Assembly: GCA_950106755.1 (NCBI GenBank)
Contig: OX467083.1
Coordinates: forward strand, 3,571,501 to 3,635,500
Length of the DNA stretch: 64,000 bases
Direction: 5' to 3'
DNA from: Climacium dendroides
Taxonomy: Eukaryota; Streptophyta; Bryopsida; Hypnales; Climaciaceae
Made by a program: the position numbers and the translations under genes. Shown one piece after another: positions 24,337 to 36,918 of this stretch. The notes beneath the pieces were generated by a model. That model ran no database searches. It was not told the DNA's origin and was given only the letters and a program-made list of their open reading frames with translations. Position 1 is the stretch's first letter. Every line of letters begins with the position of its first letter.

Positions 24337-25841
24337 TTTTAGTACAAAATGGATGAAAATCACCCATACAAAAAGAAGAACAAAGTACTGGAACATCATG
24401 AACAACTCTTTGATGATTCATAAGCCACTTCTTGGTCCTTGACCTTTCAGAAGCAACTATTTGGCTCTTGCAAGCTTACAGGGTTACTGTGGTAAACATG
24501 CAACTTACTGTTACAGAGCTCCCATATAATGACATGCATCTTGGGTGTCGCCTGGCCTGGGACATTAAAAAATCTGGGTTCACTGTTAGTCTGCACAACA
24601 GCTGGGCAATGAAAAACAACCAAGCCAAAGGAATTGGTCCACGAGAATCAAGGAATGCGGCCTGGATAACCCTTCTAAAGGGTCCATGAGAAGAACCTAC
24701 CCAGAAGAACATACATTCTAACTTACCTTGACACACAAAGACACTCCGCAACATTTACTCCATGTATACAAATCTAAGAGAGTCTACATTTGCAACAAAA
24801 AAAATTTACCTCATGGATCAAATTGACCATAGCCCAAAAAACAAACTTCAACATGCACCAAATGCAGAAGTATCAGGTGGACATTTCTCAAATTACATGC
24901 AAGAGATTGATTGGCAGAATGATTTCACTGCATGCCTCTAGCAAAACTACAGCTGACTGATTGCACTGCCCATGCTAATGGTCATGCTTGTTCCACTGGG
25001 CCACTTGGATCTATGCTCTACGGCCAGTCTAGCAATTTGAAACGAACTCCTAGAAATGCATCCTTTTTCATTCCAAACCGACCTATTTCACAAGGGCAAA
25101 TACTGTGCAAATTCATTTCAGTGGTTGGCCCAACACAGTACATTCCAGGACAGGAGGGTGAGTTTGAGTGTTGATCAGATTTACAAGTTGTGAGTTTGTG
25201 ACCTCAGGCTAGAGGGCTAGAACAAACCTTGCTCATCTGTGATTGTTGCTACTTTAGGAGGAATCGAATTCTTCATAGGACCTCAGCAGGACCATGCCCA
25301 TGCTGCGTTTGCATTCTGTTACTTGCCTGTACTTGCATCTAAGTCAGGCATGACATCACAGCCCACTCTGTAGGTCCTGCCAGTTGGTCCTGCTTGAGTT
25401 ACCAAAAATTTGCTCAAAATTGCTAGCTTAACAGGAGTCTCCAAAATATTTAGCGGAGTCTCTCAACCTTGAAATTTATTCTTTATTTTTGGCACAACAC
25501 ATTGATCTACAACGTTTAAAAATGGGCGAAATAGTACGATTATTTAAAAAGAGAGTGAAAACCAGCGATCTGATAAAAAGACATGAAGCTAAACTAATCC
25601 AAAAAAAGGGTTGATATTTAAACGTACTCTTGATAAGAAAAATATTTTCTTGAATAGTTGTTCGTTCGCCTCCTCAAGTCGGTGGTCCAACGTATCGTCA
25701 AAGATGTTATGATACCATATTAATAACAAAGTGGAAACGAATTCCAAGAAAAGAGTACAATTCTACAAGACCAATAACACTGAGTCTGGTAGGGCCAGAG
25801 ATGAATTCGAAATGTATGAAATAAACTTGAGGAGACGTACA
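24337..25841. other. Gene-free stretch downstream of OEP80
   Basis: From about 24,430 to 25,420 the GC content is higher than in the repeats, but the frames here (24432-24689 and 24932-25174, plus strand) match no family I know and have no exon neighbours. The part next to 25842 should include the OEP80 3' UTR on the minus strand. The rest may be unique spacer or an unrecognised non-coding transcript. Confidence 0.4.
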
Positions 25842-28800
25842 TCAATTCCTGTAGCCAATCCCAAAGTGGAACCGGCGTGCCTTACTATCATTGAATGCAT
25901 ATTCTAATCGTAAAGGTCCCAAAGGAGAATCCACTCTAAGCCCTGCCCCGTATCCGTACCCGTGCCCAGGTTTTCCACGCACTCCCGCAGGGTCGCCTGC
26001 ATATACAACACAAGTACATTGCCATGTAGAATCAATTCTAGTTTCCAAGCTGGTTCATGCAAGCGAAGGACGTGATGCCACCATGGTGCATTCAACTATC
26101 AACTAACTTCACAAGAAAGTAAATAGATGATAGCGTACAACCTCAAATATTTACCAAAAAAATGCTAAAAGACAGCATTACCTGGCACAGTACTTCCGGA
26201 TCCCAAATCAGAACCGTAATCAGCAAAAATCGCTCCCTCCACTGGTCCAGCCTAAGTATACATGAAGATCATTGGTCAAAACTCACAATTTCTCTTCAAG
26301 AGATTTTTCGATCTCACTTCACCATGTAAATATGCCAGTTGAAGAAAAAACGGACCACCTATCTCGAACAGGAAGAGAGACATACAAGTGGAATGGAGAT
26401 TTCGCCACTCGCAACGACACATGAGCGGCCTGAACCCACAGCCCCTTCATCGTAGCCTCGGACACTATTGGTACCCCCAATAGGAAAAGCCTCGTGGGGT
26501 GCCAAGTCCCCAACTACAGTACCTCCTGAAAAACTACAAGCACAAGCCATGCGGAAAAACTGTAAGATCATAACCACAAAACATTACCTGCCATTAACAA
26601 GTTGCACTTTTCTAAAAATGTGGAATTCTCAAAAAAAAACATCTGGATGAATGCTGTAGAGATAGGTATAAGATGCATTGCAAAGAATAAAGTTCGTGAT
26701 AATTTACTAACCTTGCTATGCAACGAATAGGTCCAAGACGAAGCCCCTGCCTAGCACGTACATTAATTCGGTTGAAAAATAGCCAATCTGCAGCAATAGG
26801 CAACCCTTGCTCTGTGTTGAAAACCAGCTGCAACCCAGCAAAAAAACTGTGTCACAACAAGAATTACAGAGGAGTAGAGCCGCTTGGATGATCTAGAAAA
26901 TATCTCCATAGAGACTTCATACAAATACACGTAGGAGACTTGATCCGGTACACAATCAAAATAAAGGGAGACAGGCAGTCAAATTACTTGTGATGAGCCA
27001 TTGTCACCCGAATCTGTGTAGACGATTTCCAATTTTGTCACCAGCATGTCATCATAAGCTCGACCACTGCACAAAGAATATTGACAACATTTACACCACG
27101 AATGACGTTAAACAGATACGTTCTCAGTGCACCACTTTGCATTCATATGAAGCGACCATTCTTAGAAGTTGACAAATCACATTTTTATGGAGCTAGATGG
27201 TAAATTCACTTTCCATGGCACAATGCTGACAATCAGATCTCTTAACAACAAAACTCATCTTTTCGCCTACAGGGAAGGAAAAAATGACATCTACATGAGT
27301 TCAGTGACAAAACAAAACTAGGGTAGTCCACGATAAGTCCGAAGATCACAACAAGAACCATAAAGAATATGAAATTTGTACTTCAGGGACCTTCAGAAAT
27401 CACAATCCCTTTCGGGCAAAGGGAATAGAGTTTGTGATTTGGCCAAAACGGTCTCTAGGCCATGTAGGGCATCCCAATTAGGTCCAATAAAAAATTTACG
27501 GGAAGCTAGCCCCCTCGCTATTGATCTCATTAAGCTTGGTTTTTAATAAACGAGACTAGGTATCCCTAACGTAAAAATGCTCCCAATAGAAAATCTTGAT
27601 GAAACAAGGACCAACCTGAATGTCAGAGGGCCACCGTACATATCAACCACCTTCACTGACCCATGTTCGTCTCGAGCTCCTGCCCGCTGATGGAGAGGAA
27701 AACAAATCCATTTCTTATTCACCTCACAAAGATTTGAAGAGATAATGGTAGTACAAAACAAAATAAATCAGATTGGAAACTCAAAGTAACGAAAACTTAC
27801 TTGAAAATTGATCCCAGCAGTGCTACTCCATTTTGGCAGCAAAGGTCGACTGTAATCTACACCAGCCATCAGCCTACCTATTGTCACCCCCCCATGTAAT
27901 GGACCAGTGGACAGCGCATCTTTGCGGATACCATGCACAGTTGTCCCAGGTGCTCGTGAGTTCTGCAACCATAACCAGCATGGATGCCAGAACCGTGTAT
28001 CAAAGTTTGTGTTTTTGCCAGTATGTTGCAGAAGCTTACACAGGAATCGTTACCTGAAGTTAAACGTGATTTCGCTATCTACATGAATCGGAATGACACA
28101 GCTGACATTTGTAAAATATTGTTAAAGATGAACAAAATAAATCGTTACAGAGTGGAGGCTCTACTCTCGATACATATGACAAGATCTTGAACTATTAAGT
28201 AAAATTTCAACAGTATGAGATTCATTCATTTAAAAGAGCATAACTCCACCCGATATATTTCTACTCATACCTGGATATTTATGGAGCGGCATGTTCGCTT
28301 GTCATCACCTTCAATCCAAGGGTCGGTATAATTAATTCTGAACATAGAATCAACTTGTCCTCTCTCCAATGAAACATTAAGCTTCTGATTCCGTCCAAAT
28401 GCATTCCTATGTGAATAGGCAAAGCTGCCGTAACAACACACAATACACAGTCAGTCCTCAGAATTACAACTTTGACAATCACATTTGTATTTTCTTCATG
28501 AATACAGAAGCTGAGTACGGAAGGGGAAAAATCAAAATGCTCAGGAACACCAAGTGAAAGAAGAATAAACACACACCAGAAAAGCTGTCACCGAAGGAAA
28601 AATGGCACCGATGTACTAAAAAGAGAGGAGGGGGGGGGGCGCATAGTAACCCACCTTCCAACTAGGCCGGAGAGGGCTCCATTTGAAATCCTGTCCACAA
28701 AAAGATATTACAGTTAAGCTATAACCAAATGAAAAAGAGGAGGATAACTAGATCAGAGCAATGAAAAACAAACTCACACCTGGACAAGAGGTGACTGGAA

Positions 28801-31214
28801 AACTTCCTCAGAACTCACATGCGCTTCCTACAGTACAAGGGGTTCAAGCTGAGGAATCTACCCATTGCCTGATAAACCACCTCCAGCTGAAAAACCGCCA
28901 GTGACACGCTCGACCACGTTCATTGTTAAATCCACCATTCCTGTATCTGTGCACATTCAAAATTGAGAGCCATTGACCAGAGAATGATACACTGGATCAC
29001 ATACCAATTTGGCTTTTAAATCGGAAGATATTTAGATTTCTAACAGGTTTAAACATAATAACAAGGGCACAAAATAGACAGAGTGTAGTGCATTTTACAT
29101 ATCGAAGAAAAGAGGTTAATCCTTACCACCAGCAGGCTGTGGAACCAAGTTAACATCCTCCATGATACCCATTGTAAATACAGTTTCTACATCTCGTCGC
29201 CCTTCCTGTAGACTATAAACCTGAAAATAAATACACAGTTCATTTTTACCAATTAGCACATGAGAAAACACATCATGTTAATAACTCTAGATTTCAAGGA
29301 TATCGTACTTAAATCAGCTACAATTTGAACCACGATGATTCCAAGCTTCTCATCTTACGATAGGACATAGTGCAGAAGTCATCAGAATACGGAGTTAGCT
29401 TCGTATTTCCGATCTCTTAGTAATCTCTTCTTAATTCCAGATTATCATTCACCTGCCCTTTCTTTGTTGTCAATTGACGAAGAAGAGTCTCTGGCCTGGT
29501 CTTCCCAACAGTAGGCTCTCCGCTGCAAGATACAAACCACACCATACCATCCTTATCAACACAAGAGAAAACACCAGTAATTTCAGGAAATAGATACCCT
29601 CTTGTATTGAAGCCCTACTTAATTCCCTTGTTGAAATAGAAATAGAAATGCAATGGGCCACGTACGTCTTTCTATCCAAAAACCTAATGTTGATGTTGTG
29701 CACCTCTGCCTCTGCTACTTGCACTTGAATCACACCATCTGGTAGAATCTCAACATCTGTGACCTGTAAATCAACACCGCACTTTCAGTACAAAAAAAGC
29801 TCTGGTGCCCGTATCGTGAAAGACACGATCATCATCATAACTCTAGCTGGTCAAGCATTTTAGCTCCCAAGAAGCAATAGATTCCATGCGATACCTTCCC
29901 AACAGTAGTGCAAATTGGGAAACTTTCGAGATGGAATTATCTGATAAGCACCTCTCAAATCAATCCATGAGCAGTTGAGCATCTGCTCAGACAATATGCA
30001 ATTAGTACAAGTAGTCATACCTGTCCAAAGAGACCTCGGTCTCTGTACCAGCCATTAAGAGTATCCAGAACTGTGTTGAGTCGTTGAATATTGACCACCT
30101 TGCCTGCACTACATTAACTATACATTAGAACACAACAATACCCGGCTGTAGATGTCACCACAGCGCATACAGTTGGTATTAAGAAACAGAGAAATCCCAG
30201 ATTTCATAATTTACAGCTAGGAGACTGCGCATCTTCTAAATTTTCAAGCTGCTCTATCAACAATCTGCTCTAACAAGCCTAGTAGGTCACTGATACATAG
30301 AAAGAATGAAATATGATCCTATGCATGATGAGAAAGACATACCAAACTCACTACGGAATGCATCATGCACGACCCGAGTTGGAAGCACATTAGCACCATT
30401 GCATACCAGACCTTTCAACTCTTGGTTCGGCTCTACCTGCAGTCACAGCAAACACGGAATCGACCATCACAATCGACCGTAAACTCAAGGATAGGGCCAC
30501 ACATGCATCAAATCTAAAACAAAAATACACTATAGGTAGAATTCCGCGTTTTGTTGGCTGCAGGGTCTCCAGCCAAAATCAAATTGAAATTCAACCAACC
30601 TTGAACACGAGGCGCACGCCGTCGCGGGTATCCTCAGCAGTTGGCATGCACGAAGCAAAAAAACCGGTGTCAATAATTCGGTGCACATCGGCCTGAACCT
30701 CCGACGTCGTCAAAGCAAAATTGGGCTTGCACGCCTTGAGGGCTTCCCACGCCGTGCTGCTGAGCTCGGGATCCGTGAGCACTTGCCCGTCTTTGTCTTG
30801 GATCAAGATTTCACTAATAAGAACTCTCTCCTCGTCTTGAGCCCCTTCTTGCCCGAGTTGTAGTCCCCCGGGAGCTTTCCGCCGACTCTGTCGCACAGAC
30901 TCCGGTTTCGCTTCCTGCTCATTACTCAATGACAATGACGCAAGTCGCATTGGCGCAGCATTCAAAAACCTCAACGATCTCTCAGCGGCGAGCGAATCCC
31001 GAACCCTAATTGCCATAGAATCCCATTTGGCGGTGAAAGATCGGACCAAACCTTCCGCAGCGGACAAAAACTTCCCAAACGCCGATTGATTCGGTAAAAA
31101 ATGAACTCTCCTGGGCGGCCGCCGCGGTTGATAAACCGGGAGCTTCACCCGCGAGAAGGACACCCGTGCGGGAGCAAGCTTGGCCGGAGAAGCTCTATGC
31201 TCCGACGAGCACAT
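25842..31214 (-). CDS. OEP80: OEP80, Omp85-type chloroplast outer-envelope protein
   Basis: OEP80 is a Toc75 paralog needed to insert beta-barrel proteins into the chloroplast outer envelope. Sixteen exons (minus strand): 31214-30600, 30436-30343, 30103-30021, 29763-29666, 29522-29453, 29220-29127, 28946-28862, 28690-28655, 28424-28271, 27962-27801, 27686-27616, 27066-26988, 26827-26712, 26533-26386, 26251-26182, 25996-25842. All joins keep frame and give 709 residues, against 732 in Arabidopsis. Residues about 1-125 are an Arg/Ser-rich N-terminal extension; POTRA repeats start at about 129 ([10 protein letters not shown]); the 16-strand barrel fills roughly 390-709. The Omp85 loop-6 signature VRGY lies at 610-613 inside [15 protein letters not shown]. 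The protein ends FHFGIGYRN. The first ATG at 31214 is used; the codon further upstream in the same frame is TTG. A shorter form from an internal Met is known in Arabidopsis and possible here. Confidence 0.97.
28631..28640. repeat. Poly-G run in an OEP80 intron
   Basis: Ten consecutive G on the plus strand (poly-C in the pre-mRNA) lie between coding exons 8 and 9. It is a simple repeat and prone to length errors in sequencing. Confidence 0.7.
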
Positions 31215-31600
31215 GGTGCCTGAATCGCGCACCAAGACCTAATTCCCCTCACAATTGCGACTGAATCTCCACCAGGCGGGTTACGAATCGCCTTCCGAAG
31301 TTTTTTCGTGTCCTACATTGTGCAAGAATCGCTCCAAGCGCATTGACAACTCCTCGAATTCCTTCACTTTCTGGAACACACAACAACTTTGGAAAAACCA
31401 CGGTGATGCGATATATAAATGACCGCGGCAAAATTGGTCGAAAACCGAACAATGCGGGATGGAAATCGACAAGCAATGCCCCAATTGAGCTGCAGAACTG
31501 TGCAATTGCTCGAATCAGGGCTCTTACCAAACCCTAAAACGGCCGGGCGGTGCTCACTCCCGCAGCAAGGCAGAGTAGACAACTGAAGCCGAAATTGTCA
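31215..31600 (-). promoter_or_regulatory. OEP80 promoter region with TATA and telo-box
   Basis: On the minus strand ATTTATATAT at 31411-31420 is a candidate TATA box about 200 bp upstream of the ATG, which would give a leader of about 170 nt. At 31529-31537 the plus strand reads AAACCCTAA, the telo-box found in promoters and leaders of many plant genes of the translation and plastid machinery. The region is GC-richer than the DNA beyond 31,600, which marks the promoter edge. Confidence 0.5.
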
Positions 31601-33516
31601 CCCGAAAATCGTCACCTACAATCATCCAAACAAAGTTCTTATTACTAAACTCATCATGTTACTAAATCTTGTTACTAAACTTATTAAAATACCGGTACAC
31701 TAAAATTGGTAAATAGTGTTGGCTACACTAATTGTCAACAATAACACTAATTGCAATTTGCAAGGTTAGTGTTAGAACATTATTTACCCATTTTAACACT
31801 ATTTTAGCTCTATAGTAAAATTTGGTCATTTCAACATTTCTACGAGAGAGCATTTAGTGTTAGATGGAAACAAAATATAGAAGTTGAAATGGTAATATAA
31901 TAAGTTCAGGTTATGATCTAGTTCACTACAACACTAATTATCACCCAACACTATTTACCAATTTTAGTATAGTCTAATTGGCTCTCCTTTAAGCCTTCCG
32001 TCCCAATGCTATGCCTGGTAATCAATGTCTAAAATTAGGAATAAAAAATTTGTATGAAAAAAAAAAATCTTTCAATTTTTAAACATGTGTCAAATCACAT
32101 TTTTCAAATTTGATAACCACTGGATATAGAATAGTAGTTGTTAAAATGGACATTTTAGTGAGGGTATGTAAATCCCACAAGGAAGATGGAGACTTTTGTT
32201 TCTTGTTCATCCTTCAAAATTTACATGAGGTTTCTTCTTTTTTTATAAATGAACTTTCAATAGTGGAGGAACATTTTATCTTTTCATAGGCTATACATCA
32301 AATTCCTCTTAAATCTAAGAATTATAATTTACATCCCTCATTTTCATCACACTTGGTATAAATGTATCTTAGGATTCAAAGTACATATGTGAATTCTGTA
32401 CACATTTAAAAATTTGTTCAATAGCATCAATAAAATCTATATTGTAGGGATTGAATCATTTTTTATTTGTAAATAAATATATAATAGAGTCCATTTGAAT
32501 AATAATGAATTTTGGGATTAAAAAAGAGATTGTTGGAGATTTTGTTGTTTGACCAAAACAATTGTTGTTAAGAAAATAGTTACTAAGTAGATTTTTAAAT
32601 AAAATATAATTATTCTATAAATAAATAATTATATTTTGAATTGACTTCTATTTCAATCCTTTAAGTTTTTATTTGCATCATTATTGACAAGTCTTGTAGT
32701 TTTGGGGGAATAATAACAACACATGATTGCATAAAATCTAACTTCATTGAATTTTCTCTTTTCTACCCCCTAAAGGCTAATTGTCCGTTGAACAAGCAAT
32801 AAAAAATTTATGTAGGTCCCTATGAAATTAATTTCGATTGGATATTCACAAAATTTGACTCAAAATGTGAATATGCCTCCCATTAGTGGGAATGTAATTT
32901 TTTTCCGATCGGGTGCCCAAATCAAAAGTTATATTACTCTAAATTTTTTTGGTTGTTCAAGCAATTTGGGCAACTTTGGAACATCTTTTGCAAAAATACT
33001 CATCAACTTTTGAAATTTGACATATATATAACTAATTAAATATGTCATACAATTGTCCAAATTTTAGTTCTCAAATCAAATTCTAAGAACAGTCAAACTT
33101 TGTTAGCTATGTCAAGGTAGTTATTGTAGCAATCTATATAGACGATGTTGGGGATTCTTTGAACAAGAACATATGTGGTAAAAAAGTACAAATTCTTTGA
33201 TAGTCTTTTACATTTGAGTTCACTAAGAATCATAAAAAATGAACTTTAAAATCTTGTTGAATTTACAATGGTTGGAAGGTCGTGGCAGGTTTGCAAGATT
33301 TGAATGTGCAATAGCCCATTAAGAATGTATAAGCATTCTTCAAAGTATAGAAACTTGTCTACAATTTTGAATTTACTAGAATCTTCAGTGTCATTGGTAA
33401 AGCATTACTTGATATGAAGCATAAGAGAATCTTCAGCTAAGGTTACCTAGATTTCATTTAAGAAATTGGAATATATTGGAATTGAGATACGAGTCACTTG
33501 TAAATAAAGGCATTCA
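31601..33516. other. AT-rich intergenic DNA, no gene seen
   Basis: No gene is visible. Two nearby stretches (31,690-31,800 and 31,925-31,975) repeat words such as AACACTAATT and AACACTATTTACC in both orientations, suggesting a small decayed inverted repeat. An isolated CCCCCTAAAGG near 32,766 resembles the end of family 1 elements. Confidence 0.4.
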
Positions 33517-33837
33517 CACTACAAGAAAATAGATATTTTATGACTCCAAAAATATGACTAAGGGTGCTAGTAACTACTTGCAGTTATATTCTTTGAGGCC
33601 AACACCTTGAAGAAAAATATGACTACAAAATATGACTCCTAGTCATTTTTTGGCCTTGTACTTCATGGGCTTATACTATACAACCGTTGGAAATACCAAA
33701 GTTCTTCATAGGAAATGGCAATAAGCATGTTTGGGGAACGTCAAGTCATATTGCTAGTCATATTTCTATAGTAGTGATGAGATTTTTTTAGGGTAACCCA
33801 AGAAAAATAAGGGTAGTTCAAAAAAATATGGACAAGC

Positions 33838-34320
33838 CATTGTTTAGGATTTTGAAATCCTAATCACCTCTTTTTTAGGATTTTGAAACTTAGCATTACT
33901 TTTTTAGAATTTGAAATCTCTAATTTTCACTTTTTTAGGATTTTGAAACCCTAGTCGTTTCTTCTTTTAGCTTTTCTTCCTTGTCTTTTGTTATCTTTTA
34001 ACTCTTACTTCTTGTTGCTTCTTATTTTTGCTTCTTACTTGTTGCCTTTTGTTGCATCTTAACTCTTAGTTCTTGTTGCTTTTTAATTCATGCTTCTTGT
34101 TTCTTCTTGTTGTATCCAAATTTTTTCTTTTTCTTACATTTTAATTCTATTTTTTTGTTGCTTCTTAACTCTTACTTCTTGTTTCTTTTTGTTGCATCTT
34201 AATTCTCATTTCTTGTTTTCTTTTTGTTGCCTCTTAGTTGTTACTTCTTATTGTTTCTTTTTGCATCTTAATTCTTGCTTCTTGTTATCTTTTAGCACTT
34301 GTTGCTTTTTTTTTCTTATT
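33838..34320. repeat. Internal tandem words and CTT-rich tract of the CACTA element
   Basis: At 33838-33958 a unit with TTTTTTAGGATTTTGAAA occurs about four times. It is followed to about 34,320 by degenerate repeats of TTGCTTCTTAA and TTACTTCTTGTT. The 100-codon frame at 34090-34392 comes from this low-complexity tract and is not a gene. Confidence 0.7.
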
Positions 34321-35173
34321 CCTTCCATCACCATTGTTATTCTTCCTACCCTAAACTTTTGCTACACATTTTGTATTGTTGTAAGTTTTTGAAGGTTGAG
34401 CTTTATTGTTCATTCACTAAAATTAACCTCCCATTTTTTAATTGCATTGCAAGCACCGAAAGCTGAAGCAAAGTTGTTTGAGGCTATTTGCAACCTAATA
34501 GAGCTATCTACACATTATTATAAGGAATCTAGGCCTTGTAGGCGTGTATGAATATATACAATCATAGAGTGATTCATTGTGATATGTTTTGTGTTAATGA
34601 TTAATAAATGTCATTGAAAAGAATCATAATTGATTTATATGAATGATTCATGATTGTGTATATATGTTTTGTATTGGTGATTAATAAATGCAATTCTCCC
34701 ACTTTAATATGATTGTCTCTTGTATATTTCTAAAATCACATGTATTCATTTTTAATTACATAAAGTTTTTTATTTAGTTATTAAATCATCTTGATGTATG
34801 ATTGCAACATGTTATGTTTATATAAAATGCATAGAAAATGTGATTGTAGTGTGGATCTTAATTTGTAACTGAAACTATTGTGGATCTTAAACACCTCAAT
34901 CACAAACCACACATACAAATTTAAGAAATGTGATTTTCAATCATTTAAAATATCACTTGTTTGAGTTATATTTCATAACATATATCAACTAAAATATAAC
35001 TAGCTATAGTCATATAATGCTCATAGTTATGTGTACCAAAATGTGACTTTACACCTTAAAAATATGATTACAATCCATTATAAAATTATTAATGACATCC
35101 ACTTCAACTAAAAATATAAGTTACAAAAGTCACATTTTACATTAATAAAAAATATGACTCACGAGAGTCATAT

Positions 35174-36512
35174 TGTCACACCCCTTAGTGACACTTATCA
35201 CCTTAAGCTCATTCAATGTGTTTTTGTAACAAATTAACTCCTAGTAATACCAAGGATCATGATCTCTTAATATTGCATATGTCATGCATCCATAATGTTA
35301 TGTTCCAACTCTATGCCATGCACCCAGAATGTTATGTTCCAACTCTAGTTCATAGGGTTCTTCATTTCTCTATAACTCCCAACACTTTACTTCCAATACT
35401 TAACTCCTATAAGATACTAGACATGTCATTTGATGATATGGGGCAGAACTTCCATTAATATCCAAACACTCGGTGGCAGCACTACTTTCTAGGCTAGTAC
35501 TAACCGCCCTTGAATGGGACCCAACTCTCCACTAGGTCAAACCATCTTATTTCAAGACTCACCTTACGACTCACTTTGGGATTAACCAGTTGGGACTCAT
35601 ATCTTGGCTTAGTATGGAATGGAACACCACTTAACAAATATCAAGGAGTGCACAAGTACTTCATGGTAATACACAAATGGTGGTGAAGTTCTAATACCAA
35701 TCTCACCACTCATGACCACTACAACTTACCATGGCATCATTTGGGAGTGAAGAAGGAGACCACTCCTCTCCATATTATTTTCTTCAAGGTTTGGCAACTC
35801 TCCCATCCTAGGGGTCTCCATGACATCCTAAGACCCTCTCTATCTTGGAAGGCCACCAAATTCTATATTGTTTCCTCAAAATTGGGCCCCAAATGACTTC
35901 CAATCTTTCTATTGGGATAAATTTTAGCTTTGGGCTCCAAATCCAAAGTATGAGCCTATTTTTGTGATCTACTCTTTTTTATATCAATGTGGACTATTCA
36001 CTTTTCCAATTCCAAAATGTATTGAGGAAGTTATAGCCCTCCAAAAATCTAAGTCTCTCATGAGTGTAGTTCTTCAAGACTCTCCCACCTTGGGATGCCC
36101 ATAACTTTTATTTTACAATTGATCTCCTAGTGATACTTAGCATTCTAAAAATCTTGTCTCCTTGGCTTTCCAATAATATGTAGCATGCCCTATTTGACCC
36201 AAGGGATCATCTCCCAACCCCTATTTCCACATTCCACACCATGGGGCGCGGCTAGGACATTGCCAACTTTGAAGAGCCATAACTTTTTACTCACAACTTG
36301 AATCTTTGCATACTTTGAACCCATGGATGTGTTTTCTCACAAGTTTTCCAATCATATACAACATGCCATTTAATTTATCCCAACCAATGCTCTATTTGCT
36401 TGGGACTCAAAAATTCTCTTACCTCATCTCTTGCAAGGCTTGAGAAGTCACCTCCAATGTCCCTTTGCTTACCAAGGTGGCACAAGCACGCCTCAAAGTG
36501 AGGGTTGTGATA
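35174..36512. mobile_element. Solo LTR, nested in the CACTA element
   Basis: The segment of 1,339 bp starts TGTCACACCCC and ends GGGTTGTGATA, the usual inverted LTR ends with one C-to-T change in the final CA. It is flanked by a 5-bp direct repeat, CATAT (35169-35173 and 36513-36517). The bases around the insertion (GAGTCATAT | TCCACATCA) match a subterminal repeat of the host element at about 36,594-36,612, which shows the undisturbed state. Ends of this type are common in Ty3/Gypsy LTRs. There is no internal gag-pol region, so it arose by LTR-LTR recombination. It inserted after the CACTA element. Confidence 0.85.
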
Positions 36513-36918
36513 CATATTCCACATCATCCAAAAATATGACTACACAAATGCTACAAAGTCATATGCCATGTTAGCCAAAATATGACTCAGCGTAGTCATA
36601 TTCCACGTCAACAAAAAAATATGTCTATACAAAGTTATATGCCATGTAAGATTTTTTTCTTTGCATAGGTAACTCAAGATAAAGTCAAAACTCCACGGAT
36701 AGTCAATGTATGTGCCATGTTGGCACAATATGACTAATTATACCCCCAACTCATATGATTACAAATATAATTCATGTCTGAAGCGACTCATCGATAATCA
36801 TTAGATTTAGTCATATCGCAAATCATCTACAACAATTTTTGCATGAGTCATATTTTTCAATTTTACGACTTACTGCAATCATATTTTGCAATCATAAAAT
36901 ACCAATTTTGTTATAGTG

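Larger units (their letters stand above)
33517..36918. mobile_element. CACTA-type (En/Spm) non-autonomous element
   Basis: The left end reads CACTACAAGAAAATAGATAT and the inverted right end CACTATAACAAAATTGGTAT; the match goes on through TTTTATGA and AATATGA to about 43 bp. CACTACAAGAAA is the known terminus of plant CMC/EnSpm elements. Both subterminal regions are full of the word ATATGACT in both orientations, as expected of transposase-binding subterminal repeats. No transposase frame remains. The interior holds four copies of a 38-bp word with AGGATTTTGAAA (33838-33958), a pyrimidine-rich tract, and a nested solo LTR. The 3-bp target duplication is not preserved (TCA on the left, GTT on the right). 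Confidence 0.82.

Noticed and set aside
31215..31235. Start of OEP80 upstream of 31214
   Set aside because: The upstream in-frame codon is TTG; the first ATG is at 31214 in reasonable context.
34090..34392. 100-codon hydrophobic frame as a membrane protein
   Set aside because: It translates a degenerate CTT-rich tandem tract in a CACTA element.
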